The position numbers were made by a program, and so were the translations under genes. From Chitinophagaceae bacterium (GTDB taxonomy: Bacteria > Bacteroidota > Bacteroidia > Chitinophagales > Chitinophagaceae), in contig CANGIT010000020.1 of the NCBI GenBank assembly GCA_947454155.1, forward strand, positions 1 to 40,317: DNA of 40,317 nt, given 5' to 3'. Shown in pieces: positions 9,132 through 16,688 of the stretch. How positions within the stretch are numbered: position 1 is the first letter of the stretch; every line of letters begins with the position of its first letter. The notes beneath the pieces are model-generated. The model had not been told where the DNA came from, ran no database searches, and saw only the letters and a program-made list of their open reading frames with translations.

Positions 9132-9137
9132 ATTTGC

Positions 9138-9431
9138 CCTAAGTTGGTGAAACACCAACTTAGGCCGCTTAGGGGTTATATAATACTGCATGGTGTTGGT
9201 GTCTCACCAACTTAGGCCGCTTAGGGGTTATATAATACTGCATGGTGTTGGTGTCCCACGAACTTAGGCCGCTTAGGGGTTATATTATACTGCATGGTGT
9301 TGGTGTCTCACCAACATTAGCGGATAAGGTGAGAAATTTTCTGCATTGCCTCGCTCTTAGTTGGCGAAACACCAGCTAAGGCTACTGAGGGGTATATATA
9401 CTGCCCTATGTTGGTGACACACCAACATAGG
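9138..9431. repeat. REP-like hairpin array beside a RAYT gene
   Basis: Six hairpins share a GTTGGTG-nnn-CACCAAC core. Hairpin 1 (9138-9164) and hairpin 6 (9405-9431) have perfect 12-bp stems with 3-nt loops. Their stems differ at one pair (CCTAAG/CTTAGG against CCTATG/CATAGG), a compensatory change. Hairpins 2-4 (cores at about 9195, 9247 and 9299) are tandem copies with an exact 52-bp period: CACC/CACG starts at 9153, 9205, 9257 and 9309. Hairpin 5 (9356-9380) is imperfect. Between hairpins a conserved GCTTAGGGGTTATAT-AATACTGC block recurs, in a shorter form before hairpin 6. The array fills the whole space between the tRNA terminator and the 3' end of the RAYT gene. Confidence 0.93.
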
Positions 9432-9453
9432 CAGCTAGTTAGGAATATTTTTT

Positions 9454-9963
9454 TCATAAAGTCATTATCCCAAATACATCAGCCCCTCCATGATAAAAAT
9501 TGGCAGAGGAATAATAATACTCTTCAGGGAATTTACATAAGCCGGCCTTTACAGGATTGTAGTGTATATAATTCATTTTTTGGATAAAAACTTTTTCTGT
9601 AAACAATTCTATTGACATCGCATTTCTTTTCCAAAACTGATAAGCTCTGTCTTTCTTTTCAACTTTGAACTTTTTCAATAAATCTTCATCGTGCTTTTTC
9701 AGTTCATTTAACATTTGATGCGCAGTAAATTTCATGAAACTGTGCCTTATCTTGTCAGGGTCATATCCGTTTCGTGCCTGCCATATCAAATGAATATGAT
9801 TGCTCATAATAACGAAGGCATACAATTTTATTTTTCCGTTACTTACAAGATAGATTAGGCTGTCTATGATGATCTTTTTGAACTTATCATCCTTAAGCAA
9901 AAACTTCCATTCTATTATAGTGGCAGTAAAAAATTGAGGCCAGTGGACAGGGAATTCTTCCAT
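9454..9963 (-). CDS. REP-associated tyrosine transposase (RAYT, Y1/HUH family)
   Basis: The 169-residue protein is a single-domain Y1 transposase of the IS200/TnpA_REP type, which nicks single-stranded DNA at hairpins. The HUH motif is MSNHIHLIW (His56 and His58), preceded by the usual KLYAFVI strand. The RAYT signature YIHYNPVKAGL is at residues 132-142, with candidate catalytic tyrosines 132 and 135, followed by the PEEYYYSSA ending. An in-frame TAA directly abuts the ATG, fixing the start. No second copy or terminal inverted repeats are seen, so it looks like a domesticated RAYT rather than an IS. Its 3' end faces the hairpin array, with 22 nt between the array and the stop codon. Confidence 0.93.
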   Translation of the reverse strand: MEEFPVHWPQFFTATIIEWKFLLKDDKFKKIIIDSLIYLVSNGKIKLYAFVIMSNHIHLIWQARNGYDPDKIRHSFMKFTAHQMLNELKKHDEDLLKKFKVEKKDRAYQFWKRNAMSIELFTEKVFIQKMNYIHYNPVKAGLCKFPEEYYYSSANFYHGGADVFGIMTL

Positions 9964-9981
9964 TTATCTTCAAAGATAAAT
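9962..9981 (-). promoter_or_regulatory. palindromic promoter/start region of the RAYT gene
   Basis: ATTTATCTTCAAAGATAAAT is a 9-bp perfect inverted repeat with a 2-nt centre. Read on the minus strand it contains the -7 box TATCTTTG (9978 to 9971), only 7 nt before the ATG at 9963. The transcript would be leaderless or nearly so, and the palindrome could be an operator. Bases 9982-10084 hold nothing recognisable. Confidence 0.6.
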
Positions 9982-10084
9982 TGGCACGAAGTTGAACCAT
10001 TGCTTAATTCAACAGTTTCACAAAGGAAAAAACACTGTGCTTTAGTTGAAAATGCTTTTTTAATGTCGCTTGAAGAAACAAAAG

Positions 10085-10849
10085 CTATTTTCTGCCATCC
10101 AGCCTATTTACTGCCCCAACCGCCTCTACCAATATTTCCTTCACCCTGTCGGCATTCTGATGGAAAGTATGGAGGACTTCTTCCCATGAAACGGGCGCCT
10201 CATCTTCTTTCCAGCAATCATAATCGGTGCTCATGGCAATGGCCGCATAAGGTATGCCCAGCTCATTGGCCAGTGCGGCTTCTGTGGCCACCGACATGTT
10301 GATGACATCGGCTCCCCAAAGACGAAACATGTTCGATTCGGCTTTTGTAGAAAATCTGGGGCCTTCAATGGTAATCACCGTGCCTTTGGGATGAACGGGA
10401 TATTTTAATTTTTTTACGGCCTGATACAGTACGTCTCTCAATCCTTCATGAAATGGATGCGCCATGGCCGCGTGTACCACACCGTTTTCAAAATTGTCGG
10501 CAAAAGTGTTGATTCTGTGCTTGGTGAAATCGATAAACTGGTCGAGTATCACAAAATGTCCGCGGCCGATTTCAATTTTTAAACTTCCGCAAGCCGTAGT
10601 GGCCATGATATGGGTAACCCCCGCTTCTTTCAAGGCATATATATTGGCTCTGTAATTTAGAGCTGTTGGAGAGTACTGATGCTGTTTGCCATGCCTGGCG
10701 ATCAACACCACTTCCGTTGATCCTATGGTGCCCGAAGTGAGTGGTGATGTGGGTTTTCCAAAAGGTGTTTCTGTTTCTTTGATGCTGATATTTTGCAACA
10801 GTTGAGGATCTTCCAATCCCGAACCGCCGATGATGCCTATTTTAATCAT
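10085..10849 (-). CDS. mtnP: S-methyl-5'-thioadenosine phosphorylase
   Basis: MtnP cleaves methylthioadenosine (MTA) with phosphate to adenine and methylthioribose-1-phosphate. The 254 residues start with the GIIGGSGL strand-loop. Phosphate-binding ARHG follows at about residue 51, then TTACGSL, IEGPRFSTKAES and NMSVATEAALANELGIPYA. STDYDCW near the C-terminus is, as I recall, a feature of the MTA phosphorylases rather than of purine nucleoside phosphorylases. It is the third gene of a minus-strand operon after mtnA and a class II aldolase, with a 36-nt gap to the latter. Its product is the substrate of MtnA. Confidence 0.93.
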   Translation of the reverse strand: MIKIGIIGGSGLEDPQLLQNISIKETETPFGKPTSPLTSGTIGSTEVVLIARHGKQHQYSPTALNYRANIYALKEAGVTHIMATTACGSLKIEIGRGHFVILDQFIDFTKHRINTFADNFENGVVHAAMAHPFHEGLRDVLYQAVKKLKYPVHPKGTVITIEGPRFSTKAESNMFRLWGADVINMSVATEAALANELGIPYAAIAMSTDYDCWKEDEAPVSWEEVLHTFHQNADRVKEILVEAVGAVNRLDGRK

Positions 10850-10885
10850 GATGCCTGTTTTTTTTAAGTGGTAAATGATGACCTG

Positions 10886-11473
10886 TTATTTTTTATGCAA
10901 AAACAAAATGTTCAAAGCCTCATTCAATGTGGCCCCGAAGGCAATGATGCCTTCTTCATGGCCTGCCATCGCAATGATTTTTTGTGCTGCAACATTTGTT
11001 TCCCGGAATAACCGCTTGATCTCTTCCGCCATGTCGGGTGTGCCGTAAGGAACCTCTGCTACGGTGGTTGGAACCTTATGCAAAAGCATTTGCCACATTG
11101 CTTTGTTGTGGATATGCATCACAGCATTCACCTCCGGATCCGTTTCATAAATGGCGGCATGGGTCAGCGACTCCGATGATGCTTTTATGGGACCGTAACA
11201 ACTGACTTCATTTTTAATCAAGTCATATCCTGTAACGGTTGAAAAATGATCGCTGGTTAAAGTCGCATATCCTCCTGTGGCGCTTCCGGTAATCATGAAA
11301 TGGGGTGTGGATCTTATGCTGATGTTTCCATAGCCAATGCCATTTGCATACATGCCAATCCAGCCTTCTTGGTAAAGGAGGCTGCGGCAGCGGTTGATGT
11401 CTTCCATCTGTGCATTGTAGTGGACTGTCGCTTTTTCCCAGTGGCAATTGTATTTGATATAACCTTCGTCCAT
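10886..11473 (-). CDS. class II aldolase/adducin family protein, probable methylthioribulose-phosphate enzyme
   Basis: The 195-residue protein has the zinc aldolase fold motifs: GNISIR, then SSESLTHAAIYE with the catalytic Glu, HIH in VMHIHN, and a third zinc His in AGHEEG. It starts one base after the mtnA stop codon and precedes mtnP, so its substrate is almost certainly 5-methylthioribulose-1-phosphate. It could be the dehydratase MtnB, or the aldolase of the DHAP shunt, which gives DHAP and methylthioacetaldehyde. No mtnC, mtnD or other downstream methionine-salvage gene is present, which favours the aldolase. The segment ITGSATGGY does not match the MtnB pattern I know. Function beyond the family is inference. 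Confidence 0.85.
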   Translation of the reverse strand: MDEGYIKYNCHWEKATVHYNAQMEDINRCRSLLYQEGWIGMYANGIGYGNISIRSTPHFMITGSATGGYATLTSDHFSTVTGYDLIKNEVSCYGPIKASSESLTHAAIYETDPEVNAVMHIHNKAMWQMLLHKVPTTVAEVPYGTPDMAEEIKRLFRETNVAAQKIIAMAGHEEGIIAFGATLNEALNILFLHKK

Positions 11474-11474
11474 C

Positions 11475-12581
11475 TTATTTTTTTTCGGGAAATAATTGAA
11501 GAATACTTTCTTTATTCGCTTTGCAGATCCCTCTTTCGGTAATGATACCGGTCACCAGTCGCGCCGGTGTAACATCAAATCCGTAATTCTTCGCTGCGCT
11601 ATCAGGTGGTGTGAGCAATATTTTTTTGATCTCTCCATCGCACAGGCCTTCCATATATTTCACTTCCGATTCATCTCTTTCTTCAATGCAGATTTCTTTC
11701 AAGCCGTCTTCTATGCTCCAGTCAATCGACGACGATGGTAAGGCCACATAAAACGGAATGTTATTGTCATTTGCTGCCAGTGCTTTGAGATAGGTGCCAA
11801 TCTTGTTGGCCACATCACCAGAAACAGTGGTTCTGTCTGATCCTACAATCACCATATCCACCATGCCATGCTGCATCAGATGGCCTCCGGTATTGTCGGC
11901 AATCACTGTGTGCGGAATGTTATTCATGCCTAATTCCCAGGCGGTGAGACTAGCCCCTTGATTGCGTGGACGCGTTTCATCTACCCAAAGGTGTAACGAA
12001 ATACCTTTTTTTGCAGCAGCATAGATAGGAGCGGTAGCGGAACCATGGTCTACAAATGCCAGCCATCCTGCGTTGCAGTGGGTGAGGATGTTTACGGGTT
12101 CACCATTTTTTTCACGACTGACCTCTTCAATCAAAGCGCATCCATGTTCTCCAATCAAGCGGCAATATTCAGCATCGGCATTGGCTATGGCTGCTGCATT
12201 TTTAAGTGCGATGTCGATTTTTTCGGAAGGACGCTCTACCGCTTGAATGGCATTCAATTGCCCATCCACAGCCCACGAAAGATTTACGGCGGTAGGTCGG
12301 GTGGCTTTCAGTTGCTTGGCGCATTTCCGCACATGCTCATCAAATGAATTGTCTTTTGGCGCTTCAAGTGCGGCCAGGTACATGCCAAAACCAGCAGCAG
12401 CGCCAATTAATCCTGCACCACGCACATGCATGTCTTTGATGGCGATGACCATGTGATCCACACTTCCTATATTTTCAATGATGAATTGATGAGGCAGATA
12501 GCGCTGATCAATAATGCTGATGAGATGCGGATTGATCTCGTTTACCCAAATGGTTTGGTAATCCTTTCCGTTGACTTTCAT
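11475..12581 (-). CDS. mtnA: S-methyl-5-thioribose-1-phosphate isomerase
   Basis: MtnA converts methylthioribose-1-phosphate to methylthioribulose-1-phosphate. It belongs to the eIF2B-like family. The 368 residues contain RGAGLIGAAAG near 54-64, TRPTAVNLSWA, the catalytic cysteine in THCNAGWLA (Cys169), and the catalytic aspartate in VGSDRTTVSGDVANKIGT (Asp249). DVTPARLVTGIITE is near the end. It is the first gene of the mtnA-aldolase-mtnP operon and has a good -7 box about 20 nt upstream. Confidence 0.95.
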   Translation of the reverse strand: MKVNGKDYQTIWVNEINPHLISIIDQRYLPHQFIIENIGSVDHMVIAIKDMHVRGAGLIGAAAGFGMYLAALEAPKDNSFDEHVRKCAKQLKATRPTAVNLSWAVDGQLNAIQAVERPSEKIDIALKNAAAIANADAEYCRLIGEHGCALIEEVSREKNGEPVNILTHCNAGWLAFVDHGSATAPIYAAAKKGISLHLWVDETRPRNQGASLTAWELGMNNIPHTVIADNTGGHLMQHGMVDMVIVGSDRTTVSGDVANKIGTYLKALAANDNNIPFYVALPSSSIDWSIEDGLKEICIEERDESEVKYMEGLCDGEIKKILLTPPDSAAKNYGFDVTPARLVTGIITERGICKANKESILQLFPEKK

Positions 12582-12600
12582 GGCATGCAGTTAGTAGGTT

Positions 12601-12608
12601 CAAAGGTA
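12601..12608 (-). promoter_or_regulatory. -7 box of the mtnA operon
   Basis: On the minus strand TACCTTTG fits TAnnTTTG exactly, 19 nt before the mtnA ATG, giving a leader of about 13 nt. No clear -33 element was fixed. Confidence 0.6.
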
Positions 12609-12804
12609 ATCAGTAAACCATCATTCTATGGAGATGTACTGCTTTATTTGGTCAGGTCCATAACTTTAAAATCCAACTGATTATTCAATAATTTTATGCT
12701 GTTGGCCAATCTAGGTTGAACATGGATTAAATTGCAACCTTTAATGTTTCATTGATCAACATCATGATCATCAGCAACATCTCTTTCATCTTAATAAATA
12801 AAAC

Positions 12805-13614
12805 ATGAGCGATTTTTTCAAAGATAAAGTGGTAGTGGTAACGGGTGGATCTACCGGCATAGGAAGGGCGTTTGTAGAACTATTACTGGCATCAGGCGCA
12901 AAAGTGGCTACTTGTGCCCGATCGCAGTCCAACCTCGATGAATTGATGACTTCATTGAAACATCCTTCTTTGTTTTCGGTGGCCACGGATGTGAGCAAGC
13001 AAACCGATTGCAAGCATTTCATCACATCAGTTATTCAGCATTTTGGGGGTATCGACATCATCATCAACAATGCCGGAATCTCCATGAAAGGCGATTTTAA
13101 AGATACAGAGGCTGAGGTGATAAAGAAAGTGATGGACATCAATTTCATGGGCATGGTGTATTGCACCAAGTATGCCCTGGATTCCATCATCGAAAGAAAA
13201 GGAGCGATTGTTGGTATTTCATCTATTGCCGGTTATCGCGGATTGCCCGGCAGGAGCGGCTATTCGGCCAGTAAATTTGCCATGAACGGCTGGCTGGAGG
13301 CTTTGCGCACAGAACTGCTACCTACCGGCGTGAATGTACTTTGGGCCAGTCCGGGGTTTACCAAAAGCAATATCCGTCAGGTAGCCATCATGGATGGCGA
13401 TAAGCAACAAGGTGAAAGTCCGCTAAATGAAGATAAACTGATGACGCCCGAGGAATGTGCCGGCCGCATATTGAACGCGATTGAAAAAAGGAAGCGGACA
13501 TTGGTGCTTACTTTACAGGGTAAACGAACTGTACTCATCAACAAACTTTTCCCCGGACTCGCAGACAAGCTGACGCACAAATTTTTTTACAAGAATGGAA
13601 AGCTGATCAAATAG
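12805..13614 (+). CDS. short-chain dehydrogenase/reductase
   Basis: A 269-residue classical SDR that oxidises or reduces an alcohol or ketone with NAD(P). It has the TGGSTGIG nucleotide-binding loop near residues 14-21. The next motifs are CARS after beta-2, NNAGIS, and the catalytic Ser in ISSIAGY with Tyr-x3-Lys in YSASK. The Arg in CARS hints at NADP(H). The C-terminal 60 residues are longer than in the minimal SDR and basic, as in 'SDR family oxidoreductases' of Bacteroidota. Substrate cannot be inferred. It stands divergent from mtnA across 223 bases, in which I see no plus-strand promoter box. Confidence 0.9.
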   Translation: MSDFFKDKVVVVTGGSTGIGRAFVELLLASGAKVATCARSQSNLDELMTSLKHPSLFSVATDVSKQTDCKHFITSVIQHFGGIDIIINNAGISMKGDFKDTEAEVIKKVMDINFMGMVYCTKYALDSIIERKGAIVGISSIAGYRGLPGRSGYSASKFAMNGWLEALRTELLPTGVNVLWASPGFTKSNIRQVAIMDGDKQQGESPLNEDKLMTPEECAGRILNAIEKRKRTLVLTLQGKRTVLINKLFPGLADKLTHKFFYKNGKLIK

Positions 13615-13725
13615 AAGAGGCGTTGTTTCATGAATGCAGCGGAATCCTGTCTTTCAAAATCCTGCGATTATTTCACCGCATCATTTTAATATTTATTACT
13701 TTTATTTTTTATCGACCAATACTAA

Positions 13726-14538
13726 ATGCCCCTTTTAACCCTTACTACCGATATAGGAGAGAAAGACTTCCTCGCCGGAGCCATCAAAGGGCAGCTGCTT
13801 CGTTATCAGCAGGACTTCAACATTATCGACATCACGCATTCACTTTCGGCATTCAATTATCCGCAGGCAGCCTATATTTGCAGGCATGCTATCCGGAATT
13901 TCCCTTCGGGCACTTTTCATCTGATCTTGGTCAATATTTTTGATGAGGCATCCGATTATCTTTTGCTCGCCGAGCATAATGGTCATTTTATCGGATGTGC
14001 CGACAATGGATTGCTGACCATGATACTCGGAGAAGAACCGCAAAAAGTAGTGAAAGTAGCACTCGACCAGCAGACCCAGAAAAGCACATTGTTTTTCACT
14101 AATGCTTTTGCCAAAGCCGTACACGGTTTGCACAACGGTAAAACAATTGAAGAGGTGGGAGATGTGGAGGTGAAGATCAAAGTGAAAAACGCCTTGCGAC
14201 CGATGGTGGGAGACAACTGGATAGAAGGTCAGATAATTTTCATCGACAACTTCGAGAATGTGATTGTAAACATCAGCAAAATCGATTTTGAAGAACAAAG
14301 AAAAGGCCGCAATTTCTCCATCGTGTTTAAAAGAGATGAGGTGATTGAAAAGATCAGCAATTCCTATGCGGATGTGCCGGAAGGAGAGAAGCTGGCATTT
14401 TTCAATTCGGCCGGCTACCTCGAAATCGCCATCAACAAAGGCAATGCAGCCGGGCTTTTCGGACTGCAGGGTTTTTCGGAGAAACAATATCTCAACAACC
14501 GTTTGTTTTATCAGACGGTAAAAGTATTTTTCGAATAA
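13726..14538 (+). CDS. SAM hydrolase/adenosyltransferase (DUF62) fold protein with degenerate active site
   Basis: The 270-residue product matches the DUF62 (SAM hydroxide adenosyltransferase) family. It has LTTDIGEKDFLAGAIKG at 5-22, DITHSL near 35, FPSGTFHLILV at 59-69, CADNGLL near 91, and a C-terminal domain ending in FNSAGYLEIAINKGNA. In active members a DPGVGT-R motif follows the FP-GT segment and an HGRD-FAP motif comes later. Together they supply the Asp-Arg-His triad. Here the first is NIFDEAS (70-76) and the second is FTNAFAK (124-130), so none of the three triad residues is evident. It may bind SAM or an adenosine compound without hydrolysing it. It precedes a PEBP gene by 18 nt. 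Confidence 0.85.
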   Translation: MPLLTLTTDIGEKDFLAGAIKGQLLRYQQDFNIIDITHSLSAFNYPQAAYICRHAIRNFPSGTFHLILVNIFDEASDYLLLAEHNGHFIGCADNGLLTMILGEEPQKVVKVALDQQTQKSTLFFTNAFAKAVHGLHNGKTIEEVGDVEVKIKVKNALRPMVGDNWIEGQIIFIDNFENVIVNISKIDFEEQRKGRNFSIVFKRDEVIEKISNSYADVPEGEKLAFFNSAGYLEIAINKGNAAGLFGLQGFSEKQYLNNRLFYQTVKVFFE

Positions 14539-14556
14539 TTATAAAAAAGACAGCTC

Positions 14557-15051
14557 ATGAATACCAATACCTTCACACTCAAAAGCAATAACATGGGAGG
14601 TCAGGCTTCCTTTCATGAAGTATTCAATGCCTGGGGTTGTGTGGGCGATAACATGTCGCCTGAATTCAACTGGATGCATCCACCTGCCAATACCAAAAGT
14701 TTTGCCATCACTTTGTTCGATCCCGATGCCCCAACCGGCAGTGGCTGGTGGCACTGGCTTGCGTTTGATATTCCAGCCCATATCACCGAGCTGCCCAAAG
14801 GTGCCGGTAATCCCGAGTTGAACCTCATGCCCGCAGGTGCCATTCAAAGCCTGAATGATTATAGTACTTTCGGTTACGGGGGGCCTTGTCCGCCCGAAGG
14901 TCATGGTATTCACCAGTACATCTTCACCTTGTATGCATTGGATGTAGAAAAACTGGGTCCCGATAAAAATACCAATCCGGCTGTTGTGGGTTTCAACCTC
15001 AATGCCCACGTGATTGAAAAAACTTCATTGGTGATGTATTATAAGCGATGA
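14557..15051 (+). CDS. YbhB/YbcL family Raf kinase inhibitor-like (PEBP) protein
   Basis: The 164 residues carry the two phosphatidylethanolamine-binding-protein motifs: FDPDAPTGSGWWHW near residues 54-67, and YGGPCPPEGHGIHQY near 107-121. Together these form the small anion pocket. Bacterial members are cytoplasmic or periplasmic with poorly known roles. No signal peptide is present, so this one is likely cytoplasmic. It is probably cotranscribed with the preceding DUF62-type gene (18-nt gap). A GATTTG-type tract follows the stop. Confidence 0.92.
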   Translation: MNTNTFTLKSNNMGGQASFHEVFNAWGCVGDNMSPEFNWMHPPANTKSFAITLFDPDAPTGSGWWHWLAFDIPAHITELPKGAGNPELNLMPAGAIQSLNDYSTFGYGGPCPPEGHGIHQYIFTLYALDVEKLGPDKNTNPAVVGFNLNAHVIEKTSLVMYYKR

Positions 15052-15066
15052 TTGAGAAGAAAGGCT

Positions 15067-15108
15067 GATCTGATGATTTGGTAATTTGATAATGTGATAA
15101 TGTGAAAG
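15067..15108. repeat. degenerate GATTTG/GATAATGTG tract
   Basis: After the PEBP stop the sequence runs through GATGATTTG, GTAATTTG and two GATAATGTG words. It resembles the tract after the permease gene at 1551-1590. It is low-complexity and noncoding. Confidence 0.5.
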
Positions 15109-15163
15109 TATATTCTAATGTTGACGAGATAACACAGCTAACGCCAATCAATAAGAATCAAAA

Positions 15164-15205
15164 CCACAAACCACAAACCACAAACCACAAACCACAAACC
15201 ACAAA
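15164..15205. repeat. six tandem CCACAAA heptamers
   Basis: Six exact CCACAAA units in perfect 7-nt register are followed by TTATATATC and CCAAACATCTCTATG, where ATG is the start of the lipoprotein gene. Similar heptamer tracts precede -7 boxes near 24.0, 36.0 and 36.2 kb. Confidence 0.93.
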
Positions 15206-15225
15206 TTATATATCCAAACATCTCT

Positions 15226-15636
15226 ATGAAATCAATACTATTTTCATTACTGGTCATTGCTATTTTTTCCTCTTGTGGCGGACCCAAATGTGTTAAACAT
15301 GTAAAGGAGGCTGATTCAACAAAGCTTACTCCGGCTGTTGTTGGTACAGATGCAGATGAACATGGTTGCAGGGCTTCAGCGGGGTACCAATGGAGTGTAT
15401 TGCAACAGCAGTGTATTCGTGTTTTTGAATTGCCTGTGCAAATCATCAGCCAAGACAGTACGACAAGAACTGGATTGATTATTTCTGCCGATCGCTCACA
15501 AGCTGAGGTTTTTTCGCCATCAGGACATTTTGTGTTGAACAAAACTGTTGAATTTCAATACGCTTCACCCGACCCCGCATTGGCCGTAAAACTCTTTATT
15601 AACACTAAAGGTGAATGGGTTTTTAAAGAGAAATAA
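15226..15636 (+). CDS. small lipoprotein, unknown function
   Basis: The 136-residue product has a short signal sequence with lipobox FSSC (Cys17), so it is lipidated. Positions after the Cys (GGPK) give no clear surface-export signal. A segment HGCRASAGYQWSVLQQQC brackets two cysteines (48 and 63) that could form a disulfide. The motif C-x-S-A-G-Y-x-W-S recurs, as I recall, in other Bacteroidota lipoproteins of unknown role. The rest is beta-rich. A heptamer array ends about 20 nt before the ATG. Confidence 0.75.
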   Translation: MKSILFSLLVIAIFSSCGGPKCVKHVKEADSTKLTPAVVGTDADEHGCRASAGYQWSVLQQQCIRVFELPVQIISQDSTTRTGLIISADRSQAEVFSPSGHFVLNKTVEFQYASPDPALAVKLFINTKGEWVFKEK

Positions 15637-15668
15637 AGGCACTTTCACTTTCTCATGATTTGCAAAAC

Positions 15669-16688
15669 ATGATTATCGATTTCAATAATACCAAAAATTA
15701 CTGTGAAGCCATTTTCCATATTCATCAAGATGATGTTGAAAAAGTGGCGATTGAGCTGTTTCATTATCAGTTTCAAAATAACTCCATTTATCAACGTTAT
15801 TGTCAGGCTTTGCGGGTGGTTCCGGATCAGATCAACACACTGCATCAAATCCCTTTTTTGCCCATTTCATTTTTCAAAACACATGAAGTAACCACCGGAA
15901 ATTTCACGCCTGCCGCCGTTTTTGAAAGCAGTGGCACCACCGGCACCATAAACAGTCGGCATCTGGTCAAAGATTTAGGGGTGTATGAATTGAGTTTTTT
16001 AAAAGCATTCCGTTTGTTTTACGGTGATCCTCAGCAATTTTGCATCATTGGTTTACTACCTTCTTATCTTGAAAGAAATAATGCATCGCTGGTTTATATG
16101 GTCGATCGGTTGATAAAAGAAAGCGGGCATCCGCAAAGCGGTTTTTATTTGAATGAATACAACAAACTACACCAAACATTACTACAAAATGAAAAAGCCG
16201 GCATTCAAACCTTACTGATTGGGGTCACTTTTGCCTTGATGGATTTTTTCAGCGAATATCCGATGCAGCTAGAAAATACCGTCATCATGGAAACGGGTGG
16301 CATGAAAGGGCGAAGAGCGGAAATGACCAAAACTGAACTACAACATTTTCTCAGCCAACAATCTGGTGTTACCAAAATACACTCAGAGTATGGAATGACG
16401 GAGTTGTTGTCGCAGGGATATTCCTTCGGTGATGGCCTGTTCAATACGCCGCCCTGGATGCGCATCTTACTTCGTGCCGAAGACAATCCGCTAGAAACTT
16501 GGTCGCTTGATTTTACGACCCAAGACCACTATAGAGGAGTTGTAAATGTCATTGATCTGGCCAATATTCACAGCTGCGCTTTTATAGCCACAGAAGATCG
16601 TGGAAAAGTATACATGAATGGCCATTTTGAAATTTTAGGCAGAATGGACAACAGTGATGTGAGGGGATGTAGCCAGATGGTGCTTTAG
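15669..16688 (+). CDS. LuxE-like acyl-protein synthetase/acyl-AMP ligase family protein
   Basis: The product resembles LuxE and related adenylating acyl-protein synthetases. It has FESSGTTG at about 85-92 (the P-loop-like AMP-binding motif), METGGMKGRR, and SEYGMTELLSQ (the YGxTE motif). A final D-R-G segment and GR-D near the C-terminus complete the pattern. Length is 339 residues from ATG 15669. A TTG at 15660 would add three residues but is less likely. No LuxC/LuxD partner is present, so bioluminescence is not implied. An acyl-activation role in lipid or secondary metabolism is only a guess. It follows the lipoprotein gene by 32 nt. Confidence 0.85.
   Translation: MIIDFNNTKNYCEAIFHIHQDDVEKVAIELFHYQFQNNSIYQRYCQALRVVPDQINTLHQIPFLPISFFKTHEVTTGNFTPAAVFESSGTTGTINSRHLVKDLGVYELSFLKAFRLFYGDPQQFCIIGLLPSYLERNNASLVYMVDRLIKESGHPQSGFYLNEYNKLHQTLLQNEKAGIQTLLIGVTFALMDFFSEYPMQLENTVIMETGGMKGRRAEMTKTELQHFLSQQSGVTKIHSEYGMTELLSQGYSFGDGLFNTPPWMRILLRAEDNPLETWSLDFTTQDHYRGVVNVIDLANIHSCAFIATEDRGKVYMNGHFEILGRMDNSDVRGCSQMVL

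Noticed and set aside
8967..9215. Open frame covering the tRNA-Lys gene and the first hairpins
   Set aside because: It reads through a tRNA, its terminator and repeat DNA; no protein motif is present.
9138..9431. Possible CRISPR array
   Set aside because: The repeats are hairpins and 52-bp tandem units without unique spacers, and no cas gene is nearby; a RAYT gene is.
9454..9963. Complete IS200/IS605-type insertion sequence
   Set aside because: No TnpB, no left and right IS ends and no second copy were seen; the YIHYNPVKAGL signature fits RAYT rather than IS200 TnpA.
9934..10302. Plus-strand open frame between the RAYT and mtnP genes
   Set aside because: It is antisense to the RAYT start and to the end of mtnP, and has no recognisable motif.
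15669..16688. Part of a bioluminescence (lux) operon
   Set aside because: Only the LuxE-like synthetase is present; no luxA, luxB, luxC or luxD neighbours exist.
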